A stretch of DNA of 32,423 nt from Bog-159 sp049511415 (GTDB lineage: Bacteria > Acidobacteriota > Terriglobia > Bryobacterales > Bryobacteraceae), in NCBI GenBank assembly GCA_049511415.1, contig JBEKYC010000105.1, forward strand, positions 1-32,423, in the 5' to 3' direction. Made by a program: the position numbers and the translations under genes. The notes under the pieces were generated by a model. That model did not search any database, was not told the DNA's origin, and saw nothing but the letters and a program-made list of their open reading frames with translations. How positions within the stretch are numbered: position 1 is the first letter of the stretch; each line of letters starts with the position of its first letter. Positions 1 to 7,634 of this stretch are shown here, one piece after another.

Positions 1-1
1 G

Positions 2-61
2 GCGGCGGGGATCGCCATCAAAGCCTATTCGCTCGGAGAACTTCTCACGGAGGCGGTTTGA
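2..61 (+). CDS. 3' end of an unidentified upstream gene (partial)
   Basis: The reading frame beginning at base 2 is open from the window edge and ends at TGA 59-61, giving a 19-residue C-terminus ending KAYSLGELLTEAV. It is followed 43 bases later by a strong intrinsic terminator, which fits a real gene end. Nineteen residues are too few to name a family. The frame choice rests on the absence of stops and the terminator placement only. Confidence 0.45.
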   Translation, partial: AAGIAIKAYSLGELLTEAV

Positions 62-104
62 TCGAATGGCAACCGGCTCTTGAACGTCCGCCACCACGGA
101 CCAC

Positions 105-134
105 AGCCCAGCCCGCAACGGCTGGGCTTTTTTA
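105..134 (+). terminator. Rho-independent terminator of the upstream gene
   Basis: A perfect 9-bp stem (AGCCCAGCC at 105-113 with GGCTGGGCT at 120-128) closes a 6-base loop and runs straight into six Ts (128-133). This is the classic intrinsic terminator layout on the plus strand. It separates the gene that ends at 61 from the one starting at 160. Confidence 0.9.
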
Positions 135-142
135 TTTGGCGT

Positions 143-159
143 GGCGATATAATCTCGCC
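143..159 (+). promoter_or_regulatory. Probable leaderless promoter (-10 TATAAT at 148-153)
   Basis: A perfect TATAAT lies at 148-153, only 6 bases before the ATG at 160, so transcription would begin at or near the A of the start codon. There is no Shine-Dalgarno sequence in between. No good -35 is visible because the region upstream is the terminator stem. The -10 box also lies in the loop of a small 5-bp hairpin (GGCGA 143-147 with TCGCC 155-159). Inference: a leaderless mRNA. Confidence 0.5.
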
Positions 160-1095
160 ATGCGAACCCAACTACTCGTGTTGTTTGTTGCCATGCTGCA
201 AGCATTATTGCCGGCCCAGCAATCGACTCAATCGAAAATCCCCAAAGGGCCAGAAGCCCAGGAACATTCCGATACCAAGAACGCCCAACACAAAGCCGAC
301 GCGGCTCCACAGTACTCGCCGCCGCCAACAGCAGCCGGCGCCAGTGGCCCGGTCCAACCAACATCCGACGCCAAAGCAAAGGAGCCCAAGAAGGCGCTGG
401 CATACCTCAAAGACCTCTTTGACACCCTGAAGATATTCACGGACGTCGTTACCCCGTGGATTCTGGCCGCCATCGGCTACTGTGGCGTAAAGGCGGCCCT
501 CAGAACTCTCGGCGCGATCAAGGAACAGGGTAAGATTGCGAACAGTACTCTCGTCCTCACACATCGACCGAAGCTGGTCGTGAGACACGTGATTATAATT
601 GAACCGAACCGAGGAATGCGCTTCAATGCAAAACGCGCCGGAGAGTTTCCCTTCGCGGCCGAGAAGACAGTAATGGCGCGGCTGCAAGTTGTCAATATTG
701 GAAGCAGCATGGCCACGGTCACAAATAGCTACCGCCGCATCTACGTTGGAGGAGCGCCGCAGGGACTCCCTATGGAGCCTCCTTACGAGGTACCTCCCGG
801 TTCCGCCTTCCTGGAATCCCAACTGGAACTTAAACCAGGACAGGCTACGGCGGGGAATTTCTGCGGTGCTGGTCCGTCCCTGCAACAGATCCAACACCAT
901 TACGCCGGGAAGAGAAAGGGCGGCCAATCGCTGAGTATTCCCGAGACAGACCAAATTGGCCTCTACGTTCTCGGTTTTGTGGACTATACGGATGAGTTGG
1001 GACTTAGCCGCAGAACAGCCTTTTGCCGCTGGTATGTTGAGGCTACCGACAGATTCGTTCCGGTCAATGATCCCGACTACGAATTTACCGATTAA
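160..1095 (+). CDS. Secreted/membrane-anchored hypothetical protein with Pro-rich linker
   Basis: The 311-residue product starts MRTQLLVLFVAMLQALLPAQ, a typical signal peptide. A charged, Pro/Ala-rich stretch follows to about residue 85. A hydrophobic segment around residues 110-130 (VVTPWILAAIGYCGVKAAL) could be a membrane helix, and an amphipathic helix (IKEQGKIANSTLVLTHRPKL) follows it. The C-terminal 170 residues are a mixed alpha/beta domain with no motif that I can name. I chose ATG 160 over the longer open frame (58) because 160 gives the signal peptide and the frame upstream contains the terminator of the previous gene. Proteins of this layout (helix, then 'IANSTLVLTHRPKL') are common as hypotheticals in soil bacteria; the function is unknown. 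Confidence 0.75.
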   Translation: MRTQLLVLFVAMLQALLPAQQSTQSKIPKGPEAQEHSDTKNAQHKADAAPQYSPPPTAAGASGPVQPTSDAKAKEPKKALAYLKDLFDTLKIFTDVVTPWILAAIGYCGVKAALRTLGAIKEQGKIANSTLVLTHRPKLVVRHVIIIEPNRGMRFNAKRAGEFPFAAEKTVMARLQVVNIGSSMATVTNSYRRIYVGGAPQGLPMEPPYEVPPGSAFLESQLELKPGQATAGNFCGAGPSLQQIQHHYAGKRKGGQSLSIPETDQIGLYVLGFVDYTDELGLSRRTAFCRWYVEATDRFVPVNDPDYEFTD

Positions 1096-1119
1096 CCCCA
1101 ACGCAATCAACGCCAGAGA

Positions 1120-1147
1120 GATGCGTTGGATATTTAACCAACGCATC
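1120..1147. other. Perfect 10-bp inverted repeat between convergent genes
   Basis: GATGCGTTGG (1120-1129) and CCAACGCATC (1138-1147) form a perfect 10-bp stem with an 8-base AT loop. It lies between the stop of the plus-strand gene (1095) and the broken end of the minus-strand oxidoreductase (1157). Neither strand has a following T-run, so it is a possible factor-dependent or bidirectional terminator, or a scar at the deletion point. Confidence 0.5.
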
Positions 1148-1156
1148 GCGTATCCA

Positions 1157-1996
1157 CTACCCGCGGCCGTCGTTGTAGACCCACAGTCCGCCCATGCCCA
1201 CCACGCGCGTGGGATGCTGATTCCCCAGCGCCAGATGCAAGGGGGCCACGATGTGATAGTGCAGATCCGTGGCGATGCCGCCCGAATAGTCCCAATACTT
1301 GCGGAAGCGGAAAAAGCGGTCCGCATCGAAGGCCCGGGCCGGGGCTGCTCCGAGCCACTGCTGCCAGTCGATGTAGTTGTCCCCTTTCCCGTGCGGCCCG
1401 GCTTCCGGATCGATGTCCCAGTTCCAGTCGCCGTCCGGGTTGTTGCGGCTGTAAGTGCCCTGCGCCGCCACCACGTGGCCGATCATGCCGCTTTCTACGA
1501 TGTCGCGCACTTTGTGCCAGCGTGTCCAGGAAGTGCCCTGCACGCCCACTTGCACGATCCGCCTCAGATCCCGCGTGCGGTCGCGGAGTTCCCTGGCTTC
1601 CGCGAGCGTGTGCGTCATCGGTTTCTCCACATAGACGTCCTTGCCCGCGGCCATGGCCGCCAATGCGATGGGCGCATGCCAATGGTCCGGCGTGGCGATA
1701 AATACGGCGTCGATATCACTGCGTGTGAGCATCTCCTGATGATGCAGATAAGCCTTGACGCCGCCGGCCTTTTCCGCGGCCTTCGACAGCCTTTTGCGAT
1801 ACGTGTCGCAAACCGCCACCACCTGCACGTCGCCGCGCGCCTGCTGCCGCCGCAGACACGCATCCAGATGATAAGAGCCGCGCGCGCCGATCCCGATCTG
1901 CGCCACGTTGATGCGATCGTTCGCGCCTTTCACGCGGGAGGCCGCCAGGGCCGCTCCCGCCACTCCCATAAAACCGCGCCTACTCATTTCGTGCAT
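1157..1996 (-). pseudogene. Gfo/Idh/MocA family oxidoreductase, C-terminally truncated
   Basis: The product (279 aa from ATG 1996, or 276 from ATG 1987) starts with a Tat-like signal (SRRGFMGVAGAALAAS). A Rossmann NAD(P)-binding segment follows (INVAQIGIGARGSYHLDA), then DAVFIATPDHWHAPIALAA and the family hallmark VYVEKPM. The catalytic-domain sequence GGIATDLHYHIVAPLHLALG is present. Family members of this secreted type usually have about 400-450 residues. Here the frame stops right after GGLWVYNDGRG, where relatives normally continue with a long C-terminal sheet region. The downstream bases show no continuation in any minus frame, so about a third of the gene has been lost. The product may be non-functional. 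It is divergent from the kinase gene at 2072. Confidence 0.8.
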
Positions 1997-2071
1997 GCCG
2001 CTCACCCGCGCCGATTGTATCAGAAGCACACCACGCCCGGCCCGGCGTATGCTGGTATCGGTGGCGCGCGC

Positions 2072-3532
2072 ATGATCGGCCGGGAAATCGGCAACTACCG
2101 CATTGTCGAGAAGATTGGCGAGGGCGGCATGGGAGTCGTCTATAAGGCTATCGAGACACAGTTGGACCGGCCGGTGGCGATTAAGGCCCTCCATCCGCAA
2201 TTTTCCTCGAATTCCGAGCTGATGGAGCGGTTCCGCGCCGAGGCCCGCGCCCAGGCCCAAATGAATCACCCCAACGTGGCCACTCTCTACACGTTTCTGG
2301 TGCAGGATGGGGCTGCCTATATGGTCATGGAATTTGTGGACGGCGAAGCCTTCGACCGCATGGTCCAGCGGCTCGGTCCAATACCCATCGCCGAAGCTCT
2401 GCCGGCGTTTCGCCAGGCGTTGGCCGGAATCGGCTATGCCCACCACTTGGGCATCCTGCATCGCGACATCAAGCCCAGCAACCTCATGCTGAACCGCGAG
2501 GGCGTCGTCAAAGTGATGGACTTCGGGCTCGCCAAAGTCATGGGTGACCGCAGCCTGACCGCTACGGGCGTGCGTCTCGGCACGGTCTATTACATGTCGC
2601 CCGAACAGATATTGAACCGCCCGGCCGATACTCGGTCCGACATATACTCTCTTGGCGCGACTCTCTACGAAATCCTGACGGGCAAGGTGCCTTTCCCAGG
2701 CGATAGCGACTTCCACATTCTCAATGCGCACGTAAATACTCCGCCGCCGCTTTTGTCAGGCGCCTGCCCCAACATATCCGGAGGAATCGAACAGGCCGTC
2801 CTCAAGGCTCTAGCCAAGAATCCGGACGAACGCTTTCAGAGCGCGGAGGAATTTGCGGCGGCTCTGGAGCAGGGCGGGGATACCATCTCGCCGTTTGCGG
2901 TGACTGTCGATCCGCGGGCCAGCCAGGCAATCACTACCATGACCGTGCGGCCCGTGCCAAAGCCGGCTGCCTTAATCGCTCATCGTGGGTGGATTGCGGC
3001 CGCGATTGTTAGTCTCTTAGTTCTGCTGCTGGCGGCATGGTTGTGGGTTCGCATCAGGTCACAGCCGTCCGCCGCCGTTTCGACTTCCCCAACAGCCGCT
3101 GGCGCTCCTGCCGCGCCGGCCGCCGCCCCAGCAGTGCAACCGCCTCCGCCCGCGCCCCCGCCGCCCATCATAGTCTCCGCCGGAACGATCGTGTCCGTGC
3201 GGCTGCTGGATCCGGTGGATGCCAGGAGTAAGTACGCCGGCGAGGATTTCCAAGCGGAGCTGGCCAGGAACGTTATGGTCGCCGGCCGCGTAGTGTTTCG
3301 CGCGCGCGACACAGCCATGCTCCATCTGGAGGAAACCGGATCGAGCGGCCGTTTCAAAAAACCGGATATGAATTTACGGCTGGTATCGATCGAGATCGAC
3401 GACCGGCAGCATCCCGTGATGACTAAGCCTCATGTAATCAAAGGGGGCATCATACGCACCAAGACGCTGGGCGCGGGGACCCGCCTCGATTTTGAGCTGA
3501 CGTCACCGGTTAAGTTGCCACCCCGTCCATAG
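2072..3532 (+). CDS. Membrane-anchored Ser/Thr protein kinase (Hanks type)
   Basis: The 486-residue protein starts MIGREIGNYRIVEKIGEGGM. It has the glycine loop GEGGMG (16-21), the ATP-binding Lys in VAIK (K38), Glu in RAEAR (E57), the catalytic HRD (130-132) with KPSN, DFG (150-152), and the APE-equivalent SPE in YMSPEQ. The kinase domain ends near residue 265. A single membrane helix (about 306-326) is followed by an Ala/Pro-rich linker and an outer domain of about 115 residues beginning GTIVSVRLLDPVDARSKYAG. The outer domain is not a PASTA repeat. I chose ATG 2072 because it puts the kinase domain at the N-terminus as usual; the longer frame upstream is the antisense of the oxidoreductase. 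The Shine-Dalgarno is weak. The substrate is unknown. Confidence 0.93.
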   Translation: MIGREIGNYRIVEKIGEGGMGVVYKAIETQLDRPVAIKALHPQFSSNSELMERFRAEARAQAQMNHPNVATLYTFLVQDGAAYMVMEFVDGEAFDRMVQRLGPIPIAEALPAFRQALAGIGYAHHLGILHRDIKPSNLMLNREGVVKVMDFGLAKVMGDRSLTATGVRLGTVYYMSPEQILNRPADTRSDIYSLGATLYEILTGKVPFPGDSDFHILNAHVNTPPPLLSGACPNISGGIEQAVLKALAKNPDERFQSAEEFAAALEQGGDTISPFAVTVDPRASQAITTMTVRPVPKPAALIAHRGWIAAAIVSLLVLLLAAWLWVRIRSQPSAAVSTSPTAAGAPAAPAAAPAVQPPPPAPPPPIIVSAGTIVSVRLLDPVDARSKYAGEDFQAELARNVMVAGRVVFRARDTAMLHLEETGSSGRFKKPDMNLRLVSIEIDDRQHPVMTKPHVIKGGIIRTKTLGAGTRLDFELTSPVKLPPRP

Positions 3533-3534
3533 CT

Positions 3535-4005
3535 TCACGCCGCCCCGGCCGGCAAGCCGGCGCGCTGCCCTATGGCACGAGCCAAGGCATCGGGCTGTTG
3601 CGAGCCGACCAAAATGCGCTCGCCGGACGCCAGCACAAGGCGCACACCGTGATTGCCGCGTGCATGATAGACAATGCCGCGCGCCGCCCATCGGACGCCC
3701 CAGCCGCCGAAATCCCGGATGGGACGATAAATGCGTGTCTCGACGCTCCGGATCTGATCCCACGCGATGGTTCGTTGGGGCCAGAGCCAAACGAATGAAA
3801 TCCACAGACCACTCTCGCGCGCCTCCGTGATCAGTTTCAGGCGCGAGAACCAAGCGCCGACTGCTACGGTGACCACGAAGGCCGGCCATAGGAGCGCGCC
3901 AGATGCCACCTGCCGGACCAAGCCGGCGCCGACGATGACGGCCGGCACCCAGAACGCGGCCGTCCAGAACCATTCAAAACCCTGCTCTTCACGAAAGTGC
4001 TCCAT
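3535..4005 (-). CDS. PH-like small membrane protein (DUF6141-type)
   Basis: This 156-residue protein starts MEHFREEQGFEWFW, has two hydrophobic helices (about residues 13-30 and 38-52), then a beta-rich part with TIAWDQIRSVETRIYRPIRDFGGWGVR and a C-terminal helix. The 'F.EEQ.F...W' start and the 'I.W..I..v..R.Y.Pi...GGWG.R' core match the DUF6141 family of bacterial PH-like membrane proteins. The start is supported by GGAGG about 8 bases upstream. Its stop is only 2 bases from the stop of the convergent kinase gene. The function is not known. Confidence 0.8.
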   Translation of the reverse strand: MEHFREEQGFEWFWTAAFWVPAVIVGAGLVRQVASGALLWPAFVVTVAVGAWFSRLKLITEARESGLWISFVWLWPQRTIAWDQIRSVETRIYRPIRDFGGWGVRWAARGIVYHARGNHGVRLVLASGERILVGSQQPDALARAIGQRAGLPAGAA

Positions 4006-4059
4006 GGGCTTGCCTCCAATCTAGCATTCATGGAGGCTTCGGCACTACCGACTTCGGCT

Positions 4060-4140
4060 TCACTCGATACGCAATGCCGCCATGGGGTCGATTCTGGCAG
4101 CCCATCGCGCGTAGCGAAGGTCCTTGAGCAGATTACCCAT
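4060..4140 (-). pseudogene. Relic of an ADOP permease: start joined to end
   Basis: The minus-strand frame from ATG 4140 to TGA 4060 encodes 26 residues. The first part, MGNLLKDLRYA, matches the beginning of the permease core in ADOP proteins (compare IQDFVQDLRYG in the intact copy at 27636-30296). The rest, RWAARIDPMAALRIE, matches the very end of such proteins (compare ARRAMQVDPMAALRHP). The whole membrane and periplasmic body, about 780 codons, is missing, and the frame was kept at the join. I read it as an in-frame internal deletion of a former permease gene. A stable function is unlikely. It lies 54 bases upstream of the DUF6141 gene on the same strand. Confidence 0.65.
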
Positions 4141-4267
4141 CCATCACCTCGAACCTTGTTCGGCCGGATCCTGGCCGTATCCAAGGATGGGCTATAAGTG
4201 TAATACTGACGCGCAGCGGAGATGGTCCGTCAGGAAATCCCCGATCTTCGAAACCGGTTTTTGCCAG

Positions 4268-4296
4268 TTGAGGATTCTTGCGGTCTCAAATACAAT
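4268..4296 (+). promoter_or_regulatory. Sigma-70-type promoter for the AT-hook gene
   Basis: TTGAGG (4268-4273) and TACAAT (4291-4296) are separated by exactly 17 bases and match the consensus at 4/6 and 5/6 positions. Transcription would start near 4303, leaving a leader of about 80 bases before the GTG at 4382. Confidence 0.6.
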
Positions 4297-4381
4297 TGCA
4301 AACTGGACCAGTCCCCTTCTCGGGCCCAATCTAAAGATTTCGAACGGCTTCTCCATTTTTCAAAAGGAAACGCTACATCCA

Positions 4382-4663
4382 GTGGATCTAACCGAGACCC
4401 TCATTAAATTGCGCCAGGAACGTGAGTTGATCGGGCGCGCCATCTTAAGCCTGACCCGGTTGGAGAGCGGCCGTCAACGGAAGGGCGGGCGCACTCCCAA
4501 ACCGATCGCCGCCGTGACCGGGAAACGTCGCGGCCGTCCGCCGGGAAGCCAGAACCGGCTGCGTCTTGATGGCGCGCCTCCCGGAACGGTCCGCCCGGAA
4601 GGAAGGCGATCCCAAACAGAACAGCCCGAAATCATCCGCAGGCCTCAACCGGTTGCCGAGTAG
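4382..4663 (+). CDS. Small AT-hook DNA-binding-like protein
   Basis: From GTG 4382 the product is 93 residues. An N-terminal amphipathic helix (VDLTETLIKLRQERELIGRA) is followed by a basic region that contains the AT-hook-like motif GKRRGRPPGSQNR at residues 53-65 and a second basic stretch (RQRKGGRTPKPI) before it. AT-hooks with an RGRP core bind the minor groove of AT-rich DNA. Many acidobacterial small proteins share this helix-plus-RGRPPG layout, but no function is established for them. The open frame continues upstream to 4124, but that part is low-complexity and crosses the promoter. AAGGAAA about 13 bases before the GTG is a weak ribosome site. The exact start is uncertain. Confidence 0.65.
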   Translation: MDLTETLIKLRQERELIGRAILSLTRLESGRQRKGGRTPKPIAAVTGKRRGRPPGSQNRLRLDGAPPGTVRPEGRRSQTEQPEIIRRPQPVAE

Positions 4664-5013
4664 ATGAAGATCACAATGAAGGCTCCCATCAGAAGCGGCA
4701 GAGTCCTGCCACTCTTTGGCTGCCAAGTTGCCATACTCGTGGCATAACGAAGTCAGTCGAGGCGATGAAGAACTTTCATTTGCGCCGCCGGAGCAGAAGT
4801 ATCTGGGCCTCAAGGCGGAGCGTGCGCGCGATGACGAGGACGCGCGAGGCTGTCGACTGGTGGCAAAAAACCCGAAAGGCACGCCACGACGCCATGCCGC
4901 CGCGGCTTTTGTGTTTCGACATTGCCGGATTTTGAGAAACGGATGTTCTGTAAGTCTCCTCGGCCGCTCCTCCGCCGCCTCGGAGATGCGGTTGGACGCG
5001 ATATTGTCTGGCG
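4664..5013. other. 350-base stretch without a recognisable gene
   Basis: Open frames exist here on both strands. The longest are plus 4716-5024, which contains SWHNEVSRGDEELSFAPPEQ, and a 57-codon plus frame from ATG 4764. None has a recognisable motif or a clear ribosome site. The stretch may hold a decayed gene or the 3' untranslated region of the AT-hook gene. I make no gene call. Confidence 0.4.
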
Positions 5014-5844
5014 TCAAGCCTTGACAATTTCGAGTGGCGCCGGCACTTCATCGGTAGTGACCTCGAAATGCGCCAGGCGAGTATCGCCGAATGATGTGGT
5101 GATGGCAACGTCCGTGGCGTCACGGCCCGTCGCCATTAATACGCGCCCGACGCGGGGCTCATTATTCCTCGCATCGAAAGTCCACCACCGGCCTTCGAGG
5201 TACGCTTCGAACCAGGCGGCGAAATCCATTGGGACGCCGGGGGGTGGAACGCAGATGTCGCCCAGATATCCAGTGGCGTAGCGCGCCGGAATATTCACGG
5301 ACCTGCAGAAGGTAATCGCGAGATGTTGAAAGTCCCGGCACACGCCCGTCCGATCCCGGTAGACATCGAGCGCGGTTTTTGTCGGACTGGCAAAGTGATA
5401 GCCGAAAGTGACATTATCGTGGACCCAGTCACAGATTGCCTGAACGCGCTGCCAGCCAGGAGGAATGCCTCCGAACAACTGCGCAGCGGTGTTAGACAGC
5501 AGATCTACTTCGCAATAGCGGCTGCTCAACAGAAACTGCAGTGTTTCAGGCGGGAGATCCGCCACTGGGATTTCGCGCGCGGAGAAATCCTGCGGGTCCA
5601 CGTTCCCGGAGTCTTCGATGAGCGTCGAATTGAAGAGCCGAATGCGTCCGGCGGGTGCGGTAAACCGGCAGCAGAGGTTGCCGAAGGCGTCGATGTATTG
5701 TTCCGGTTCCACATCCGGCTCGATCCGTAGCCGGTCGGGTTCCACGAGGTCACCCGCGCGGGACGGATGCACGTTGAGCATTGCAACAATCGACACCGGG
5801 ACAGGCGCTTCAAACTGGATGTCATATCCGAGGCGAATCCGCAT
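5014..5844 (-). CDS. Transglutaminase-like protein lacking the usual catalytic His
   Basis: The 276-residue protein has the two-part layout of COG1305 proteins: an N-terminal beta domain (about 1-90) and a transglutaminase-core papain-like fold. The Cys is in RTGVCRDFQH (C169). The segment that carries the catalytic His in relatives (HAW) reads MDFAAWFEAYL here, with Ala at position 209. The Asp follows in WWTFDARNN (D224). The sequence after it (RDATDVAITTSFG) fits the subfamily. The start ATG has AGGA 9 bases upstream. It is divergent from the ATP-grasp gene at 6152 and probably belongs to the same system, where such proteins are predicted peptidases or amidases. Without the His it may be inactive, or this subfamily may use another residue. 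Confidence 0.88.
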   Translation of the reverse strand: MRIRLGYDIQFEAPVPVSIVAMLNVHPSRAGDLVEPDRLRIEPDVEPEQYIDAFGNLCCRFTAPAGRIRLFNSTLIEDSGNVDPQDFSAREIPVADLPPETLQFLLSSRYCEVDLLSNTAAQLFGGIPPGWQRVQAICDWVHDNVTFGYHFASPTKTALDVYRDRTGVCRDFQHLAITFCRSVNIPARYATGYLGDICVPPPGVPMDFAAWFEAYLEGRWWTFDARNNEPRVGRVLMATGRDATDVAITTSFGDTRLAHFEVTTDEVPAPLEIVKA

Positions 5845-6151
5845 GATTTTTTTCCTAAACCATCGGGGTGGGCGCGTGCGCGGCGCCGGCAGGCGTCAGG
5901 AACGACCGCACTTCACCTCGTCCGGTTGCCTTCTAGTTTAATCGAAACACCGGTGGAACTGCCTTCCTTTTTGGATGCGCCAGCACGCCACGCAAAGCAG
6001 CAGATGGGACAATTCATACATTGTAGCCGCACATCCGCCAGCGGCACGCGCTAGAATCTCGCAGCCCGAAGAGCTATACTCGTCATTTAGTTCCCACTCC
6101 GGCCTATTCCATGTCGAACGGTTCCCGGTTTTGAAGACGCCGTCGTGGAAT
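5845..6151. other. Divergent intergenic region between the minus transglutaminase and the ligase operon
   Basis: These 307 bases separate two divergent genes and must hold both promoters. Visible details are a T-run and AGGA just upstream of the minus-strand start and a small inverted repeat ACAAT-6-ATTGT around 6009-6024. The plus frame is open back to 5975, but the residues before 6152 do not resemble the family. I saw no convincing -35/-10 pair. Confidence 0.4.
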
Positions 6152-7618
6152 ATGTCATCACCCGCACAATCCGCCGACCGCCCGGTACCGGCGCCCTTCT
6201 CCGAATATGAGATCGACGCAGCTTACGACGAGATGTTCCGCGCCAGGGGACGCCCCCGGCCGCACTACAAGAATCTCTACACCCAACTTCTGAATCTTCC
6301 ACGGGAAGAACTATACCGGTGCAAGAAGGAAGCCGATCTCTCGTTCTTCAACCAGGGCATCACCTTTACGGTGTACGGCCGCGCCGAAGGCACGGAGCAG
6401 ATTTTTCCGCACGATTTGCTGCCGCGGATTATCACCAGCTCGGAATGGTCGACCATCGAGCGCGGTCTGACGCAGCGAATCACGGCGCTCAACCTTTTCC
6501 TCGCCGACGTCTACCACGAGGGCCGCATCCTGAAGGACCGGATCATCCCCGGCGAGACTATCTACACCTGCAAGCACTTCCGCAGGCAGATGCACGGGGT
6601 CAAGGTCCCGCGGGACGTTTATGTCAGCGTGGTGGGCACCGACCTGATCCGTCTTCCGGACGGCAGATTCGTGGTGCTCGAAGACAATCTGCGGGTGCCC
6701 AGCGGCGTATCCTACATGCTGACCAGCCGGAAAGTTATGAAGCAGATTTTCCCGGCGTTGTTCCGGAAGTGCGGCGTGCGGCCCATCGAGCAGTATAGCC
6801 AGGCGCTGTTCTCCACGCTGCGTTCCCTCGCGCCTGAGGGCCGCTCCACCATCGTTTTGCTCACGCCGGGCATCTACAACTCCGCGTACTTCGAGCACGC
6901 CTTCCTGGCCCGTCAAATGGGAATCGAGCTGGTGGAGGGCCGCGATCTGGTGGTGCACGACAACACGGTCTACATGCGCACGACTTCCGGCCTGCAGCGC
7001 GTCGATGTCATATACCGCCGCGTGGATGATGATTTCGTCGATCCGCTAGCCTTCCGCGCCGACTCTTCCCTGGGAGTGGCGGGGCTGTTCAACGCCTACC
7101 GCGCCGGGAACGTGGTGCTCGCGAATGCTCTGGGCACGGGCGTGGCCGACGATAAAGCGATCTATTCCTATGTCCCGAAAATCATCCGCTATTATCTTGG
7201 CGAGGATCCCATCGTGGAAAACGTCGAGACCTTCCTGATGACGGACCGCGCGCAGCGCGAGCACGTTTGCGGCAACCTGGAGAAGTATGTTGTGAAGGCC
7301 GTAGGCGAGTCCGGAGGTTACGGCATGCTCATCGGTCCGCACAGCAGCCACGAGCAACAAGCCGAATTCCGCGATAGGATTCTGGCGGACCCCAGAAACT
7401 ACATCGCGCAGCCGACGCTAACCCTGTCGGCCGCTCCGTGTTTCATGAATGGCCACATCGAGCCGCGGCACGTGGATCTGCGGCCATACGTGCTGTTTGG
7501 AGAGAAGGTCACCATTGTGCCGGGAGGGCTGACGCGCGTCGCGCTGCGCAAGGGGTCGCTGGTCGTCAATTCCTCGCAGGGCGGAGGTTCCAAGGATACA
7601 TGGGTATTGCAGAATTGA
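6152..7618 (+). CDS. Circularly permuted ATP-grasp protein (COG2308), set 1
   Basis: From ATG 6152 the protein has 488 residues, the usual length for COG2308. Family signatures in order are: YDEMFRARGRPRPHY near the N-terminus, FTVYGRAEGTEQIFPHDLLP, LEDNLRVPSGVSYML, VIYRRVDDDFVDPLAFR, AGNVVLANALGTGVADDKA, VVKAVGESGGYGM and, at the end, GGLTRVALRKGSLVVNSSQG with GGSKDTWVL. These fit a circularly permuted ATP-grasp fold, predicted to form amide or peptide bonds using ATP. The next gene (alpha-E) begins 16 bases later, and the two families almost always occur together. The open frame reaches back to 5975, but residues before MSSPAQS look unlike the family; the ribosome site at 6152 is weak, so the start is likely but not certain. 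Confidence 0.93.
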   Translation: MSSPAQSADRPVPAPFSEYEIDAAYDEMFRARGRPRPHYKNLYTQLLNLPREELYRCKKEADLSFFNQGITFTVYGRAEGTEQIFPHDLLPRIITSSEWSTIERGLTQRITALNLFLADVYHEGRILKDRIIPGETIYTCKHFRRQMHGVKVPRDVYVSVVGTDLIRLPDGRFVVLEDNLRVPSGVSYMLTSRKVMKQIFPALFRKCGVRPIEQYSQALFSTLRSLAPEGRSTIVLLTPGIYNSAYFEHAFLARQMGIELVEGRDLVVHDNTVYMRTTSGLQRVDVIYRRVDDDFVDPLAFRADSSLGVAGLFNAYRAGNVVLANALGTGVADDKAIYSYVPKIIRYYLGEDPIVENVETFLMTDRAQREHVCGNLEKYVVKAVGESGGYGMLIGPHSSHEQQAEFRDRILADPRNYIAQPTLTLSAAPCFMNGHIEPRHVDLRPYVLFGEKVTIVPGGLTRVALRKGSLVVNSSQGGGSKDTWVLQN

Positions 7619-7634
7619 ACACCGGAGTGGTCCA

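Noticed and set aside
205..1326. Long minus-strand frame of 373 codons opposite the secreted protein gene
   Set aside because: It has no motif and is the antisense of a gene with a good signal peptide; it also crosses the inverted repeat and the broken oxidoreductase end.
956..2071. N-terminal extension of the kinase frame
   Set aside because: These residues are antisense to the oxidoreductase, and the kinase domain begins normally at 2072.
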